A DNA stretch of 32,095 nt, taken from Streptomyces olindensis. Its GTDB lineage: Bacteria; Actinomycetota; Actinomycetes; Streptomycetales; Streptomycetaceae. A program made the position numbers and the translations under genes. Within the stretch, counting starts at the first letter, position 1. Every line of letters begins with the position of its first letter. Location: assembly GCA_000696115.1 (NCBI GenBank), contig JJOH01000009.1, positions 189,081 through 221,175 of the forward strand, in the 5' to 3' direction. Of the stretch, positions 29,950 to 32,095 are shown piece by piece. Below the pieces are notes generated by a model, which made no database searches, was not told the origin of the DNA, and saw only the letters and a list, made by a program, of their open reading frames with translations.

Positions 29950-32095
29950 ATGACCGACACCGGCCAGGTCCCGGGCGAGGGACTGCCGGAGAACGCAGGC
30001 ATGGTGGATCAGCCGGGCGCCCCCACGCAGGGCGCGTACGCCTACCTCTCCGACAACACCGCCGAGGACGAAGACCTGCTGTTGCCGGGCTCCCACGGCG
30101 CCTGGGGCAACGAGGTTCCCCCGCCCGCGCCGGAACCGGTCGTCGAGGCCGTCCACGAGCCGGGCCCGCACGAGATCTCCGGCCGCGACAGCGGCTCCGT
30201 CGACCTCAGCGGCGTCCGTCTGCCCGACCCTCCGCCGATCCCGCCCATCACCCCGCGCCGGCCGCTGCACCTCGGCCCGCCCCTGCCCGACAGCTCCGCC
30301 AGCCCGGTCCGCTCCCTCGCCGACCGCGGCCCCGCGGACGCGCCCGTACGACAGCCCGCCGCGCCGTCGGCCGGCCCCGAGTACCTCGACGTCCCGCGCG
30401 CCCCGGAGACGCCCTCGGCGCCGGCGGCGCCCTGGGGCGCACAGGTCGGGGCCCCCGCCCAGGTGAGCGCCGGGGCAGCCCCTGCGGAAACGGTTGTTCC
30501 GGCACCCCAGCCGGTCGGCGCGGCCCAGGCCGTGGTGGCCCGGGTGGCGACGGAGGCCGCACAGGGGGCCGTGGAGGAGACCGTGGAGGGGGCTCACGCC
30601 GAGCAGCCCGCGCAGGGCGCGGCGGCCGCGGGCCAGCCCGCCGGGGGCCAGGCGGCTGCCGCCGGGCCGGGGCAGGCCGTTCCCACGGAGGGGACGGCGG
30701 TCGAGGGCGATGCCGCCGGTGTCGTCGCCGCTCCGGACGCGGGCCAGTCGGCTGCGGCCGAGGCCGGTCCGGGCGAGGCGGTCGCGGGTGGCCCCGCCGG
30801 GGCGGGCGCCGCCCCGGACTCCGGCCAGGTCGCTGCCGCGGAGGCCGGGGCCGTTGCCGCTGAGGCCGCGACCCCTGCCGCTCCGGATGCGGTGCCGCCG
30901 TCCGCTGTGGCGTCGGGTCCGGCTGTGGAGGGGGCAGGCCAGGACGGTCAGCCCGGACGGCCCGCCGTCGCGCCCGAGGCTTCCGGGCCCGGTGCCACCG
31001 GTGATTCCGCCGAAGGCGCCGAGCAGGCCGCCGTCGCCGGTGCCGTGCAGGGCGTGGCGCCCGCTCCCGCCGCGGAGGCCGCACCGGCCCCGGAGGCGGT
31101 CCCGTTCCCTGAGGCTGCGACCGGGCCGGAGCAGGCCGTCGCCACCGCGCCCGAGGCAGGGGCCGGGGAGGCGGCAGGTGGCCCCGAGGCCGTGGGGCAG
31201 CAGCCAGGCGCGGTAGTTGCTGAGGCCGGCGCGCAGGCGCCTGAGGCGGTGGCTGCTGAGACCGTCGCCCAGGCACAGGAGGCGGCGGCTGCTGAGACGG
31301 TCGCGCAGGCACCGGAGGCGGTGGCTCAGGACGCTGCCGCCCAGGCATCTGACGTTGCCCCCCAGGCACCTGACTCGGCGACTGCAGACGCCGTTGCCGA
31401 GTCACCTGACGTGGTGAGCCCTCAGGCTGCCGTTCAGGCGCCGGACGCGGTGGGCCCGGAGGCCGCCGCCCAGGGCGCCCAAGCCCCCGAGGCAGCAGCC
31501 CTCGAAGCAGCAGCCCCCGAAGCCGTCGCCCCGGAGGCCGTCGTCCCGGTCGCCCCGGAAACCGCTGCTCCGGCGGCCCCCATGCCCGCCCCCGAGGCCG
31601 CCGCACAGCAGCCGGACGCCACCGGCGGCGAGGCCGCCCCCCAGGCCCCCGAAGCACCCACGGCCCCAGATGCGGAGGCAGCCCCGCAGGGCCCCGAGGC
31701 GACGGCTCCGCAGCCCGCCACGCCCACCCCCGAAGCAACCACCCCCGAAGCACCCACCCCGGAGGCAACCACTCCGGAAGCGCCCGCCACCGGAGCGCCC
31801 GCCCCTGACGCCACCGCCCCGGCAGCCGAGCCCGTCGGCCCGGAAGCGGTCGCCCCGGCACGCAGCCGAGCCGGTCGCCCAGGAAGCCGTCGCTCCGCCC
31901 GCCGAGGCACCGACGACGACCGACGCACAGGAGCCCGCCGAGGCAGCCGCCCCCGCCGACGCGCCGGAGACCACCGCCCCGGCCGAGCCCCTTGCCGCAC
32001 GCCGCGCCCGCCCCGGCCGCCGACACGGCCACGCCCGACTCCTCGGCCGAGGCCCCGGCGCCTGCTCAGGCCCCTGAGCAGCCCGCACCCGCCCC
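29950..32095 (+). CDS. cobT: Probable CobT-type protein, Ala/Pro/Glu-rich N-terminal region (3' end outside window, apparent frameshifts)
   Basis: The frame begins MTDTGQVPGEGLPENAGMVD after a GAGGGG ribosome site and runs to the window end. Residues 1-150 include DSGSVDLSGVRLPDPPP and RRPLHLGPPLPD-SSASPVRSLADRG, which I recall from the N-terminal extension of Streptomyces nicotinate-nucleotide-dimethylbenzimidazole phosphoribosyltransferase; the catalytic domain would be beyond the window. From about residue 170 it is a long Ala/Pro/Glu/Gln-rich tract of degenerate APEA/AQAPE repeats with almost no Arg or Lys, likely disordered. At about 31861 the composition flips to Arg-rich; the acidic pattern continues in the +1 frame to about 31990 and then in a third frame to the end. 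This suggests single-base insertions at about 31861 and 31991-31999. The location after cobL supports a cobalamin role. Confidence 0.6.
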   Translation, partial: MTDTGQVPGEGLPENAGMVDQPGAPTQGAYAYLSDNTAEDEDLLLPGSHGAWGNEVPPPAPEPVVEAVHEPGPHEISGRDSGSVDLSGVRLPDPPPIPPITPRRPLHLGPPLPDSSASPVRSLADRGPADAPVRQPAAPSAGPEYLDVPRAPETPSAPAAPWGAQVGAPAQVSAGAAPAETVVPAPQPVGAAQAVVARVATEAAQGAVEETVEGAHAEQPAQGAAAAGQPAGGQAAAAGPGQAVPTEGTAVEGDAAGVVAAPDAGQSAAAEAGPGEAVAGGPAGAGAAPDSGQVAAAEAGAVAAEAATPAAPDAVPPSAVASGPAVEGAGQDGQPGRPAVAPEASGPGATGDSAEGAEQAAVAGAVQGVAPAPAAEAAPAPEAVPFPEAATGPEQAVATAPEAGAGEAAGGPEAVGQQPGAVVAEAGAQAPEAVAAETVAQAQEAAAAETVAQAPEAVAQDAAAQASDVAPQAPDSATADAVAESPDVVSPQAAVQAPDAVGPEAAAQGAQAPEAAALEAAAPEAVAPEAVVPVAPETAAPAAPMPAPEAAAQQPDATGGEAAPQAPEAPTAPDAEAAPQGPEATAPQPATPTPEATTPEAPTPEATTPEAPATGAPAPDATAPAAEPVGPEAVAPARSRAGRPGSRRSARRGTDDDRRTGARRGSRPRRRAGDHRPGRAPCRTPRPPRPPTRPRPTPRPRPRRLLRPLSSPHPP

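Noticed and set aside
29933..29953. Six-codon ORF MGEGYA overlapping the cobT-like start
   Set aside because: Too short to support as a gene; mentioned only as a possible coupling device in the leader.
30248..32032. 594-codon minus-strand open frame, Pro/Arg-rich
   Set aside because: Antisense of the Ala/Pro/Glu repeat tract; composition is what reverse-complemented GCC/CCG/GAG codons give, with no domain.

Overview
This is a high-GC actinobacterial chromosome segment, almost certainly from Streptomyces. Third codon positions are nearly all G or C, GTG starts and GTGA/ATGA stop-start overlaps are frequent, and several promoters look leaderless. The gene order around argB-argD-argR, argH, a Tat-exported glycerophosphodiesterase, metNIQ and cobL is what I recall from Streptomyces core chromosomes. 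I see no insertion sequence, phage gene, tRNA, rRNA or CRISPR array.

Layout. (1) 1-2613: the end of an arginine operon (argB partial, argD, argR). (2) 2679-5965, minus strand: an extracytosolic flavin electron-transfer unit made of a ferric-reductase-like membrane flavoprotein, an exported protein with three FMN-binding domains, and the FMN transferase ApbE. (3) 6093-8461, minus strand: an L,D-transpeptidase-like secreted protein, a PNPOx-like flavoprotein with an unusual repeat-rich leaderless promoter, and a secreted protein with an internal domain duplication. (4) 8678-10111: argH behind a promoter overlapped by two ARG-box-like sites. (5) 10281-13421: an aldo/keto reductase, then a TetR regulator overlapping the 14-helix MFS exporter it probably controls. 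(6) 13562-19487: a tightly packed seven-gene operon (small secreted peptide, MoxR ATPase, DUF58 protein, membrane VWA protein, membrane-anchored HtrA-like protease lacking a PDZ domain, OmpR-type response regulator, sensor kinase). (7) 19497-24452: a PlsC-type acyltransferase, GlpQ-type phosphodiesterase, sigma-factor-like protein, acetyltransferase, two small membrane proteins and a HAD phosphatase. (8) 24535-27446: metNIQ methionine importer preceded by a 28-codon leader ORF ending in a Cys/Met-rich stretch. (9) 27587-32095: a second acetyltransferase, cobL, and the N-terminal Ala/Pro/Glu-rich part of what is probably CobT, running off the window and carrying apparent frameshifts near its end.

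How the genes work together. ArgR, encoded in section 1, probably represses argH in section 4 through the ARG boxes. ApbE should attach FMN to the triple-domain protein, which would pass electrons from the membrane reductase to an unknown extracytosolic acceptor. The MoxR-DUF58-VWA-protease-two-component operon looks like an envelope sensing and quality-control module. The Cys/Met leader ORF suggests that sulfur amino-acid supply controls metNIQ by attenuation. The most interesting items for follow-up are that leader ORF, the seven-gene envelope operon, the triple FMN-binding protein, the repeat-dense promoter at 7362-7426, and the frame breaks near the window's end.
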